From NCBI RefSeq assembly GCF_040549465.1, contig NZ_JBEPTL010000008.1:62001-126000 (forward strand): 64,000 nucleotides of DNA, read 5' to 3'. A program made the position numbers and the translations under genes. Positions 25,890 through 34,136 of this stretch are shown in pieces (within the stretch, counting starts at the first letter, position 1; each line of letters begins with the position of its first letter). The notes under the pieces were generated by a model that ran no database searches, was not told the origin of the DNA, and saw nothing but the letters and a program-made list of their open reading frames with translations. This stretch comes from Lacisediminihabitans sp040549465 (lineage in GTDB: Bacteria > Actinomycetota > Actinomycetes > Actinomycetales > Microbacteriaceae).

Positions 25890-28800
25890 TTAATCTGCCG
25901 GATGCATGAAGCCCGGCATAGCCGAGCTACCGCCAAACCTGCTCCGCTCACGAAGGTCGGTGGCCACTGGCTCCGCAAGTCCCTCGGGAAGATTTTCCGC
26001 CAGAATCCGCTCGAGCCTTTCAAATGCGCCGGACGGATGGGTCTGTAAAGCTGCTCGGGCGATGAAGATGCTCAGCACCGGAGTCATCTGGGGGAAGGCA
26101 TCGATGATCGTTCCGAGTTGCGTGGAGCTTGCAGCGGCGACAACTTTCCGGATCGCGTAGTGCACCATGTTGGAGGCAGTGCGTTGCTGTTTCACGCTAA
26201 AGCCGGCCCGGGTCAGTGCGCGGCCGACTAACACCAAGGTCGCCGCCGCTTCTTCCCCATGACCTTCCTGGGCCAGGCGCGTCATGTACCGGTTTGCAGA
26301 GCGGAATCCAGCCACGTCGGGAGTGTTGCCTTGATTCTCTCTCGACCGAACGCACAGGCTGATAATCGCACTTGAGGTGACATTGGTTGGGGCACCGTGC
26401 TCGCTGAGTATGCGCAGCCACGCCACTGCCGCGGCATCGAGCACAGGAAGCTGGATCTTCCGACCGTCTGCTGGTTGGAACCGGGCCGATTCGATGTCGT
26501 ATGAGCCATAGCGAGCGAGGACACCGAGCGCGTCGTCTGAGGTGGCCGGTTTCGCTGCCTCCGGGAGCATGCCGATGATCACTGAGCGTGCGACAGGGTC
26601 GGTCACGACGGCGATGGCTCCGTCAAGTTCGCGTACGTCTGGCGTAAGAACTGCGGCTTTCTGAAGCGCGCTCCACAAGCCCACAGCGTCCCGCTGACGC
26701 CCACCGTTGCTCCTGAGAAGCTCGTTCACTATCCTTTGCAGACTCGCGGCCCAGCTGAGCAGCGCGACTCGCGCTGTGGGGACATCTGCTGTCGTCGTCA
26801 ACAGTCCCACTTCTCTGCGGTTTACAGCCAACGCAACATAGGCGCTCGCTAAAGTGGCGTCCTCGTTGATATGAACGCGAGCTTCTTGCAAGAGCTTGGT
26901 CAGGCTCGCGTCGTCTGTCTCGATCGAGCCGTCCACGATGCCCGCAAGAACGCGGAGCGCATCCGAGTCTCCCGACCGGACTGCGGCAGGCAGCAGCGAG
27001 ATCGCGTAGTCGCGATTCGAGTAAAGCCTCTGACGCGAACCCGGGACGATCCGGAGAACTGCGGCGACTACACAGACCGGAACTCGGTTATCTTCTAACG
27101 CGCTGCGCGCGACCGAAGCCCAGACGCCGCCGTCCGCTCCGACGGTATTGGGGGCGACCGGCAGGGCTTCCAACATGGTCGCAAGTCGTGTGACGAGGTG
27201 ATCTCGCGCCAGCGATTTTCGTTCGAGAAGTGGTGCAAGGAAGTTGGCGGTCAATTTTCGCGGAGCCTTCACCGCATCGATCGTCAACAGGATCTCGTAG
27301 ATGATCTCTATCTCTTGGGCGTCGTCACACGCTTCGAGGTGATCGGCGAGCACAAACAGCTGAGCACCGGCACGCACGTCTGTATCGTTTTGAATGATGG
27401 CATCGCGGGTACTCCTCGCCAGTTCGTACCAGAAATGCGCGCGTCGCGCAGCGGGCACAGTGATAAGTTCGGCGCTGATGATCGCGCCCAATGACCGACG
27501 AATACTTCGCCCGTGGGTGTCGCCCGCCTTAGCTTGATTGTGCGAGATGACGGTGACGATCTCTTCAGCGAACTCCGTGCTCCGGATCGACGGCCACTCG
27601 TGCGCCAATCGGTTCAGGAAGGTTACCGCCACTGTTGTCCCTGAAAGTCCGGCGAGCAATCGGATGGCATCCGCACGTATGCGTTCAGGTTCGGCCGTGA
27701 TAAGCCCGGTGATCAGAGCAAATAAGCTCTCAGTGTTTGCCAACATTGCCGAGCCGGGGCCGAGAACCCAGTCAAGGCATTGGGTGCTCAAGTAGAACTC
27801 GTAAACCTCAAATGGGTGCGCCCGCAGTAAGCGCGCAAGCGCCTGGATAGTTACCGTGGCTGCTCGGGTGTTGCTGGCAGTCCACACCAACCGCAGGACG
27901 CGCAGCTTGTCGGTGATCGTGACATCCGCCACCGTGGGAACAATCTGCGCCACGCGAACCAACGCCGTTGTCGAGACAGTCGCGAGCGATCCACTCGGTA
28001 CCTCTACCGCGCCCGGGTAGTGTGCCCAGGTCGAAAGGGCGATGCTCTCCAGCGCGACATGACCCGCCGCGAGCAGCCGGGAGACGGAAGCATTAACGTC
28101 GCGTACCGCGAGCGGATTTCGCGATGCCAAGACGAGCGATTGTTCCAGAACAGCTCCTCGGAACAGGTCAGTCGGATAGTCGACCAGGAAGTCGGTGAGA
28201 CGCGCCAGCTCGCCGCCAGGATCTCGACTCATCATTTCCATCGCAGCCGCAAACTCAAACATGGTCTGGTGGAAGAACTTGACCCGAGGTCCGGCTGCCT
28301 CCAAAATCCCCCGGGCGATCATCTCTTCGAGCGCCTGCGCCCCTGCCCACAGTTGGGTCCCGTTCGGCGCGGACGCAAGCTGCTCCAAAAGTTCTGTCAG
28401 CACCGATAGTTGCGGCTCGGGGGTACCCATCGCCAGCATGACGACGGCGCACGCACGCACCACCGCGCTCAGATCTCGGCCGGTTCGTTCGCGGGTGCGG
28501 CGCACCATCCTCCGGTCATCGCGGACCCGATGCTCCCAGTAGCGAAGGTAGAGCCCCGTCACGTCAAGCTCCATCGCAGGCAGATTGCCGTCCGAAAGCT
28601 CGAACAGCATCCGAAGCAACAGCGGAGAGGTGCAAATGTCACTGATCGGCAGCTCCCGCGTGACTGCCGTGGTCACGATGGCCAGCGCTTCGGATACCGG
28701 ATGATTCGGGACAAAACGCCGCGCCAGCCGATCGACGGCAACTGCCATCTCAGTGTCGTCATAGGGGCCGAGCGTTTCGTACGATCCGATATTGGGTGAA

Positions 28801-29750
28801 AGCCCCTGCTCGGCTTCCAGTGGCCGAGTCGCGATGATAAGGCCCGCCCGCAGGTCAACCAGGAAGCCGATCAGGTCCGCCATCAGTTGTTGCGAAAGCT
28901 CGGAATGGAGCAGCAAGTCGGCGGTGTCCAGAAGCACGACAACTCGCTGATGCTCGAGCGACAGAAGTTGGACACCCTCCGCGATCTGCTCCACCGTGAA
29001 AGCACCAACCTCACCAACCTGGGCGGAGATCCAAGTGGCGGACACGAACACGACGCATACTTCGGGCTCAGCGCTGAGGGCGCGGTGCAGCCCCCACAGC
29101 AGGCTCGACTTCCCAACACCGGCATCGCCTCGCACGATCTGGGGACGATGCTCAACCTCGCCAAGACGTTCGAGGAGCGTCGGCTCAACGCGCCGTCTCA
29201 CGTAGAGGGATTGCCAAACGCCATCATCTCCATCGCCGGAGCCAACGTGGAACTGGGCCGATAGGTCAGCCACCAGCCGATCCGACCAGCGAAGCAGCTT
29301 GCTAACGAGCGCGTCCGACTTCGAGGCATCTCGCCGAGGGGTATCCAGTTCCACAGAACGTTCACCATCAACCTCGATGAGTTGGGCAGCGAGGTCATGC
29401 CGCAGTCCCCGGATCACCCTGGTCTTGGTCTCGGCAGAAGCCTCCCTGCGCCCAACCTCCGCCAGCGCTCGCTCGGCCCGGTCGGTCGCGGTGCCGGGGA
29501 AGTCATCCAACCCGAACAGCATTTGTGTGGCGGTGGGGTTCGCGCATCGCAGTGCCGCCTCACCCAGCAGATCGCGAAGTCCCTCGACGAGCGCACGGTC
29601 ACTGTAGGGCGACCTGACGAGCAGCTCTTTGAGAACGGGAAACGGCTTCGCAGCGTAACCGCCGGACGCCAGCTGAGCCAGTTCAATCGTTCGCTGCCGG
29701 AGCTCATCGAGTTCCTTCACAAGCAGTGTTTTTCGATCAGAAATCGCCAC
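25890..29750 (-). CDS. STAND-type NTPase with long helical-repeat C-terminus
   Basis: About 1286 residues from GTG 29750; the frame is open to ATG 29819, but the first 23 codons there look non-coding. Numbered from 29819, the P-loop is GDAGVGKS (231-238) and Walker B is VVVLLDTADLL (293-303). These are followed by a helical and winged-helix-like region (SPLLLRMLFELSDGN, FFHQTMFEFAAAMEMM), the order found in NACHT/STAND ATPases. The remaining 700 residues are helix-rich, Ala/Leu-rich repeats resembling HEAT or TPR solenoids, presumably the sensor. The N-terminal 200 residues may hold an effector but match nothing I recognise. Large STAND NTPases next to restriction systems are often anti-phage (Avs-like), which is an inference here. 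It diverges from the lipoprotein gene. Confidence 0.75.
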   Translation of the reverse strand: MAISDRKTLLVKELDELRQRTIELAQLASGGYAAKPFPVLKELLVRSPYSDRALVEGLRDLLGEAALRCANPTATQMLFGLDDFPGTATDRAERALAEVGRREASAETKTRVIRGLRHDLAAQLIEVDGERSVELDTPRRDASKSDALVSKLLRWSDRLVADLSAQFHVGSGDGDDGVWQSLYVRRRVEPTLLERLGEVEHRPQIVRGDAGVGKSSLLWGLHRALSAEPEVCVVFVSATWISAQVGEVGAFTVEQIAEGVQLLSLEHQRVVVLLDTADLLLHSELSQQLMADLIGFLVDLRAGLIIATRPLEAEQGLSPNIGSYETLGPYDDTEMAVAVDRLARRFVPNHPVSEALAIVTTAVTRELPISDICTSPLLLRMLFELSDGNLPAMELDVTGLYLRYWEHRVRDDRRMVRRTRERTGRDLSAVVRACAVVMLAMGTPEPQLSVLTELLEQLASAPNGTQLWAGAQALEEMIARGILEAAGPRVKFFHQTMFEFAAAMEMMSRDPGGELARLTDFLVDYPTDLFRGAVLEQSLVLASRNPLAVRDVNASVSRLLAAGHVALESIALSTWAHYPGAVEVPSGSLATVSTTALVRVAQIVPTVADVTITDKLRVLRLVWTASNTRAATVTIQALARLLRAHPFEVYEFYLSTQCLDWVLGPGSAMLANTESLFALITGLITAEPERIRADAIRLLAGLSGTTVAVTFLNRLAHEWPSIRSTEFAEEIVTVISHNQAKAGDTHGRSIRRSLGAIISAELITVPAARRAHFWYELARSTRDAIIQNDTDVRAGAQLFVLADHLEACDDAQEIEIIYEILLTIDAVKAPRKLTANFLAPLLERKSLARDHLVTRLATMLEALPVAPNTVGADGGVWASVARSALEDNRVPVCVVAAVLRIVPGSRQRLYSNRDYAISLLPAAVRSGDSDALRVLAGIVDGSIETDDASLTKLLQEARVHINEDATLASAYVALAVNRREVGLLTTTADVPTARVALLSWAASLQRIVNELLRSNGGRQRDAVGLWSALQKAAVLTPDVRELDGAIAVVTDPVARSVIIGMLPEAAKPATSDDALGVLARYGSYDIESARFQPADGRKIQLPVLDAAAVAWLRILSEHGAPTNVTSSAIISLCVRSRENQGNTPDVAGFRSANRYMTRLAQEGHGEEAAATLVLVGRALTRAGFSVKQQRTASNMVHYAIRKVVAAASSTQLGTIIDAFPQMTPVLSIFIARAALQTHPSGAFERLERILAENLPEGLAEPVATDLRERSRFGGSSAMPGFMHPAD

Positions 29751-29856
29751 AACATCCAGTATGGCGGCGCTTGGCGTGCATTGGCGGCGTCTATGGCGGC
29801 ACTCGCTGACCTGTGGCATGGGTGCGAGCGAAGGGTGGAACTAGCGGGATGAAGAC

Positions 29857-30024
29857 ATGCCGCCAACCTCACTGAAAAAGAGAGCCCATGGCCGAACAAA
29901 CCTCACCACAACCCCGGATCCGCTCGAAAGTCACCTGATCGAAACCTCCCCCTGTTCGTTCGAAGAGCTCATAGCGCAGCGGGCTCAGGAGCAGACCGAC
30001 CAGCAGTTCCGCTCTTACCCCTGA
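29857..30024 (+). CDS. Small hypothetical protein, 55 aa
   Basis: ATG 29857 has GGGATGAAG-type purine sequence upstream and runs to TGA 30022-30024. The C-terminal half (SFEELIAQRAQEQTDQQFRS) is a plausible amphipathic helix. The N-terminal half is basic and Thr-rich. No family is recognised. It sits in the divergent region between the STAND NTPase and the lipoprotein gene, and a hairpin follows it at 30044-30062. It may be a small partner of either. Confidence 0.45.
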   Translation: MPPTSLKKRAHGRTNLTTTPDPLESHLIETSPCSFEELIAQRAQEQTDQQFRSYP

Positions 30025-30043
30025 CTCACCCTCTTGAGGAGTC

Positions 30044-30062
30044 GGCCAGGCGTGGCCTGGCC
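30044..30062 (+). terminator. Palindrome after the 55-aa gene
   Basis: GGCCAGG-cgtgg-CCTGGCC is a perfect 7-bp inverted repeat 20 bases after the stop of the small gene and 53 bases before the lipoprotein ATG. It has no T-run. It is either a terminator or an operator for the lipoprotein operon. Confidence 0.4.
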
Positions 30063-30115
30063 AACTCGTCAATCACCGTCACCACACAATCCGTTCCAAC
30101 AAAAGGACATACCGA

Positions 30116-30895
30116 ATGTACTCAAAACTGATCCGGTCCGCCGTATTTGGCGTATTACTCGTCTTTATTCTCGCGGGCTGCTCTACCGCCAGTTCACCAG
30201 GCGCGCAGTCCGGCGACCACGCCATCCTTGCCGCCTGCACTCCCAACAAGCAGATCGCCGCCGACGATGAGATCGATGGCAGCGGCTCAAGCTCGGACGA
30301 GGCAATCTCGACCGAGAGACTGTCGATCACCGCAGACGTGGTGCGGCGCACCGCTATCTGCGGTGGCCACCTTCTCGTTCGCGCTTTCTCCACCTCCAGC
30401 GGGGCGACGGTCACCATCTACGACGGCGACCTGACGTTGCCGGGTGCGACCGATAACGCGCGTCTGCGCCGAGTTGATCCTCTAGTCGAAAAAGTCATGG
30501 CCGATATCACCGCCAAGTACGGTGCGGCCATTGCCGCGCTACCGAACGGCGGCTCGGACATCACTTCCGTCTACCGACTGGCTGGCGAATATGCGGCGCA
30601 GCTTGGCGACGGCTATACCCTGCACCTTTACCTGCTGACCGACGGTCTGAACAACATCGGCACCGACCTGCAGTCGCAGGTGCTCACTCCAGCACAGGCT
30701 ACCGACCTGGCCGGCACAGTGAGCGTCCCGGCACTGCCGGGCGCGATCATTACCGTCGCGGGTCTTGGCCGCGTTGACGGCGACCCTGCACCATCTCCTC
30801 TGGTCGAAGGGCTGGTTGCGTTCTACAACGCCCTGTGCCTAAAGACCACCGCAAAAACCTGTGTCTCCGTGACCGACTACACGGCAGTGCGGTGA
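30116..30895 (+). CDS. Lipoprotein, vWA-like
   Basis: A 259-residue exported lipoprotein. The signal peptide is MYSKLIRSAVFGVLLVFILAGC, with lipobox LAGC and Cys22 as the lipidated residue. The mature part resembles a degenerate von Willebrand A fold: a central alpha/beta segment with LHLYLLTDGLNNIGTDL and GAIITVAGLGRVDGD. The canonical DxSxS MIDAS is not evident. Six Cys could form disulphides. It opens a run of overlapping genes with the membrane protein and the MIDAS vWA protein, so the three probably work together at the cell surface. No family name can be given with confidence. Confidence 0.7.
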   Translation: MYSKLIRSAVFGVLLVFILAGCSTASSPGAQSGDHAILAACTPNKQIAADDEIDGSGSSSDEAISTERLSITADVVRRTAICGGHLLVRAFSTSSGATVTIYDGDLTLPGATDNARLRRVDPLVEKVMADITAKYGAAIAALPNGGSDITSVYRLAGEYAAQLGDGYTLHLYLLTDGLNNIGTDLQSQVLTPAQATDLAGTVSVPALPGAIITVAGLGRVDGDPAPSPLVEGLVAFYNALCLKTTAKTCVSVTDYTAVR

Positions 30896-30900
30896 CCGAG

Positions 30901-31983
30901 ATGGCAAAAACTAAGAACACCCACGGCTCCTCCGACCCCACTGATGAGCGGGTCACCGAATACAGCAACCTCAGCCTGCAGCAGGTCGATGAGGCACACC
31001 GCATCGACGGCCTGGCCGGGCCAGGCCTTCATGTCGAGAACGAGCTGGATGCCTTCGGGCGCGAGCAGGAACCGCTCTGGAAAGCGGAAGGCATCGCACA
31101 GTCCCGCCCGGCACTGATCGCCCACTCGGGGCTAAAAGTACAGGCTGAAACGGCTGAGCGCCTCAGCCGCCGACACCGCCGCCTGGTCAAACGCGCCCAG
31201 CGCCGTCTCGAGCGCACCATCGCAACGTTGAGCCCGTTCGTACGCCGCAAGCAGGGCCAGAAGGGGTGGTTCATGGTGCGCACCGGACTGCTGCTGCTCG
31301 GTGATGTAGCAGGCCAGGCGGGGGCACAAATCTACTACGGCGAAATCCCTGAGCTGGCGCTCGTCCAGGCGTTAGCTGCCGGTGTCGCCGTCGTCACGGC
31401 AGGGCTGGTTGGGGGCGAGGTCAAAGATCTGCGGATGGCCAGCAAGCGGAAGATCGAGCGCACCGACCTCACTCCACAGCAGGAGCTCTTCGCGCACCTG
31501 TTCGTCGGCACCGATGACGGCAAACACTTCGTCAAAGCCCTCGTCTACACGGGCGCGACGGTGGGCCTGCTGATCTCATCTGGGATTTTTGCGTTGCGGT
31601 CCACCATTGATGGGCCACTCTCGGGACTTGTCTACGGGGCGCTGGCTGCTGGTATCGCCACGGCGAGTTTCATCTCCAGTTACACCGTCACCGATGAGAT
31701 CGCGGACGCGATCGACACCGCCGAGAAAGACTACGAACGCACCATCAAACGACAGACAGCCCTGGCCGGCAGCCAGCCACTCAGAGTCGCGCTGGAGAAG
31801 CAGGCGGAGGACGAGTCGATCCGCGACGAGCACGAGGTCCGTGGACAGGCGGCACTGCTCACCTATGAGGGACTGAAGCATCGCGTGCTGCGCCGCAACC
31901 CGGGCGTCGCAGGACACGGCCCGGCCACCGAGCCGGAGCCCGTTGTCGGACGTCGTGCCCGCGACGACGGGAGCGGCGCATGA
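30901..31983 (+). CDS. Membrane protein of the vWA module
   Basis: A 360-residue protein with long charged helical ends and a central membrane part of about four hydrophobic segments (GWFMVRTGLLLLGDVAG, LVQALAAGVAVVTAGLVGG, ALVYTGATVGLLISSGIF, GLVYGALAAGIATASFIS). The N-terminal about 120 residues are rich in Arg and Glu and suggest a cytoplasmic coiled coil. ATG 30901 is used, but GTG 30892 overlaps the lipoprotein stop as GTGA and may be the true coupled start. No family is recognised. Confidence 0.65.
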   Translation: MAKTKNTHGSSDPTDERVTEYSNLSLQQVDEAHRIDGLAGPGLHVENELDAFGREQEPLWKAEGIAQSRPALIAHSGLKVQAETAERLSRRHRRLVKRAQRRLERTIATLSPFVRRKQGQKGWFMVRTGLLLLGDVAGQAGAQIYYGEIPELALVQALAAGVAVVTAGLVGGEVKDLRMASKRKIERTDLTPQQELFAHLFVGTDDGKHFVKALVYTGATVGLLISSGIFALRSTIDGPLSGLVYGALAAGIATASFISSYTVTDEIADAIDTAEKDYERTIKRQTALAGSQPLRVALEKQAEDESIRDEHEVRGQAALLTYEGLKHRVLRRNPGVAGHGPATEPEPVVGRRARDDGSGA

Positions 31984-32702
31984 GCCTCACACCGCGCCTG
32001 CAACCCAGCGCCCTCGTGGGCGAGGTGCCACGACAGGTCAAGCCGAAGAAGGAGGCGGCGGCGATTGAGCTGGGCTGGCCGGGGTTCTGCCCTCGTCAGC
32101 CCCGGCTGGTGCTCCCCATATTTGATGACTCCGGGTCGGTGTCGCTGCCGGGCGGGGGCGACCCTGTCGGCAACCGCTACCAGGAGGCACTACTAGCGTT
32201 CGAAGCACTCCAAGAGTGGTGCTCGTGCGGGAAGTGCCTGGCCGGAGTTCTGCACTTCGACTCTCCCCGGGGGGACGTTGACCCGGGCAAGCTACGAAGC
32301 TTCACGTTCCAACAGCACCTCACCCAGGGCCTGCGTGTGCCGCGCTTTGCTGCTGGTTCGAGTGTCCTCGGCCCCAGTCTCGCTCGGGCGGAGGAGATCG
32401 CGGTGAGCCTCCCCAAGCACGAGGTTCGGCTGGTCGTGCTGACGGATTGGCAGCTGTTCGACAACGACAACATCCTTGACCGGCTTCGCAGCTTCCCGGG
32501 GGCCGTACTGGCCATAGGGCTGAACGCGGACCCTCCGGCGGAGCTTCTGGGCGATGACATCGTCAGCTTGCGGATCGGTCACGGCGACCGGCCAGGTGCG
32601 GTCGCTCGCGCCCTGTTCGGTGAGCTGACTGTCGGTCGCCGCGGACGCCGCTTCATCGGCACGCCCGACCGCGATTCTGCCGCAGAGGAGGCGCCAAAGT
32701 GA
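31980..32702 (+). CDS. vWA-domain protein with intact MIDAS
   Basis: A 240-residue cytoplasmic protein with a von Willebrand A-like fold. LVLPIFDDSGSVSLPGG (about 44-60) carries the DxSxS metal-ion-dependent adhesion site, and VRLVVLTDWQLFDND (about 148-162) the later Asp. A CSCGKC hexapeptide (about 80-85) could bind zinc. Its start overlaps the membrane-protein stop as ATGA. In bacteria such vWA proteins often pair with an ATPase or a membrane complex, here possibly the upstream lipoprotein and membrane protein. The specific role is unknown. Confidence 0.68.
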   Translation: MSLTPRLQPSALVGEVPRQVKPKKEAAAIELGWPGFCPRQPRLVLPIFDDSGSVSLPGGGDPVGNRYQEALLAFEALQEWCSCGKCLAGVLHFDSPRGDVDPGKLRSFTFQQHLTQGLRVPRFAAGSSVLGPSLARAEEIAVSLPKHEVRLVVLTDWQLFDNDNILDRLRSFPGAVLAIGLNADPPAELLGDDIVSLRIGHGDRPGAVARALFGELTVGRRGRRFIGTPDRDSAAEEAPK

Positions 32703-32932
32703 ACATCGTTGCCAATTCCACAACACCAAGGATCGCCGCCACGGATCACGACGCTCTTGATGACGTCACCTCTGTTGGCCGGTATTCCGATCACTTGTCG
32801 CATCCCTCTACTGCAGGAGCGACCGGAACATTGCGCGAACTTGACCGAGCGCCCATAACCATACGTCCAACCCAGCAACACGCGCTCCGTGCTGCCAGAG
32901 GTACGGAAATGAAAGGAGGAACCACACGATGA
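32699..32932 (+). CDS. Small hypothetical protein, 77 aa
   Basis: GTG 32699 overlaps the vWA stop as GTGA, and the frame ends by overlapping the next ATG. The residues are polar and Thr/Ala/Arg-rich without a recognised domain. The position in an unbroken translationally coupled series supports it; the composition does not. It may serve mainly as a coupling leader for the methyltransferase, whose GAAAGGAGG lies within it. Confidence 0.4.
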   Translation: MNIVANSTTPRIAATDHDALDDVTSVGRYSDHLSHPSTAGATGTLRELDRAPITIRPTQQHALRAARGTEMKGGTTR

Positions 32933-33525
32933 ACACCACCAACACGGCCACCGAGCTGGTCACGCCGAGCAAGAGATTCAAAGTAATTTATGCCGACCCG
33001 CCCTGGGACATTTCTCAGAAAGGTGCCCGCGGGGCAGTCCGACATTACGAGCTGATGACCCTCGACCGCATCAAGAACATGCCGGTCGCTGAACTCGCAG
33101 ACGACAACGCCACCCTGCTGCTCTGGGTCACCAACGCCGCCCTCCCGGCAGGCCTTGAAGTCATGAAAGCTTGGGGCTTCGAGTACAAAACGAATGCCGC
33201 CTGGGATAAGTACTACATGGGACTTGGAAATTATTTCCGCGGTTCCCACGAGTTGCTCCTCCACGGCACTCGCGGGAAGGCGCCCTTCAAGTTCCGTGGC
33301 CAACGCTCGACGTTGCAGTTCCCACGGCAGGAACACTCCCACAAGCCCGAGGAAATGATCCCCCTAATCGAACGCGTCCTCGACGGGCCATACCTGGAGC
33401 TGTTCGCGCGGCAACGTCCGAACAGCCACTCAAATTGGTCGATATGGGGCGATCAGTGCTCTAGCGACATCACGATTCCCGGATACCCAGTGCCGAGCGA
33501 CTTCACCGGAGAACAGGAGCGATGA
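32929..33525 (+). CDS. MT-A70 family N6-adenine methyltransferase
   Basis: A 198-residue enzyme transferring methyl from AdoMet to adenine N6 in DNA or RNA. The catalytic DPPW occurs as YADPPWDIS near residue 24. Further family blocks are LLLWVTNAALPAGLEVMKAW, NYFRGSHELLLHGTRG and HSHKPEEM, and GPYLELFARQR ends the fold. ATG 32929 follows GAAAGGAGG. There is no partner endonuclease beside it, so it is an orphan methylase of the mobile element, probably protecting the element or regulating its transfer. Target specificity is unknown. Confidence 0.88.
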   Translation: MNTTNTATELVTPSKRFKVIYADPPWDISQKGARGAVRHYELMTLDRIKNMPVAELADDNATLLLWVTNAALPAGLEVMKAWGFEYKTNAAWDKYYMGLGNYFRGSHELLLHGTRGKAPFKFRGQRSTLQFPRQEHSHKPEEMIPLIERVLDGPYLELFARQRPNSHSNWSIWGDQCSSDITIPGYPVPSDFTGEQER

Positions 33526-33528
33526 CTC

Positions 33529-33732
33529 ATGGCCGACAAAGAACCCACCCCAAAGAACATTGCACAGCGCTTCTTCGACCTCTGCTTGCTGCTCCTCGGA
33601 GGCATCATCGCGCTCTGGGTTGCGCTGCAGTTCTTAGCGCAATTCTGGGGCTGGATCGTCCCCATCGCGGTGCTGGTTGCCGCTATCTGGGCGCTGGTTG
33701 CCATCATGCGTGCCAGACGGAACCGGTGGTGA
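33529..33732 (+). CDS. Small membrane protein, 67 aa
   Basis: ATG 33529 lies three bases after the methyltransferase stop. The protein has a short polar head, then two hydrophobic segments (FFDLCLLLLGGIIALWVAL and FWGWIVPIAVLVAAIWALVA) and an Arg-rich tail. Small two-helix proteins are common in actinobacterial conjugative elements, though this one cannot be assigned. Confidence 0.6.
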   Translation: MADKEPTPKNIAQRFFDLCLLLLGGIIALWVALQFLAQFWGWIVPIAVLVAAIWALVAIMRARRNRW

Positions 33733-33893
33733 GAAGGATGAGCTTGTTCACCCCCGTTAGGTCGTTGCGGAATCGACAACAACGCTTGACAACTCAACAC
33801 GATGAGTTCATAACAGGCTTCCCGATCTCAAACCCCGAGTTTTCCGCCCCGACAGCACCAATTGCTCGGTACAAGGAAAGGAGGTTGGCCACA

Positions 33894-34136
33894 ATGAGTC
33901 GAACTAATCGTGAGTATCGCCACAAGAGCGAGACGAACATCTGGGTCACGAGCATGCGCAACGAGCACCTGCGGCCAGGCGAGATAGCGAAGATCGTCAG
34001 CGGGATGGCTCGAGAACGAGCCCTCGCGTCCGCGCAAGCCGAAGCCGACGCGCAGAACGAGCACCCCCTGGTGTACCCCAACGTCGTTGCCTCTCCGTCT
34101 TCAGAAGAGGAGGTTGATCATGACGCCTCCTCGTAA
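33894..34136 (+). CDS. Small hypothetical protein, 80 aa
   Basis: ATG 33894 is preceded by AAGGAAAGGAGG, the strongest ribosome site in the stretch, so this start is chosen over ATG 33738 in the same frame. The protein is polar and charged (REYRHKSETNIWVTSMRNEH, then a Glu/Ala-rich helix). It overlaps the start of the coupling ATPase by 17 bases. It may be an accessory to it; no domain is recognised. Confidence 0.55.
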   Translation: MSRTNREYRHKSETNIWVTSMRNEHLRPGEIAKIVSGMARERALASAQAEADAQNEHPLVYPNVVASPSSEEEVDHDASS

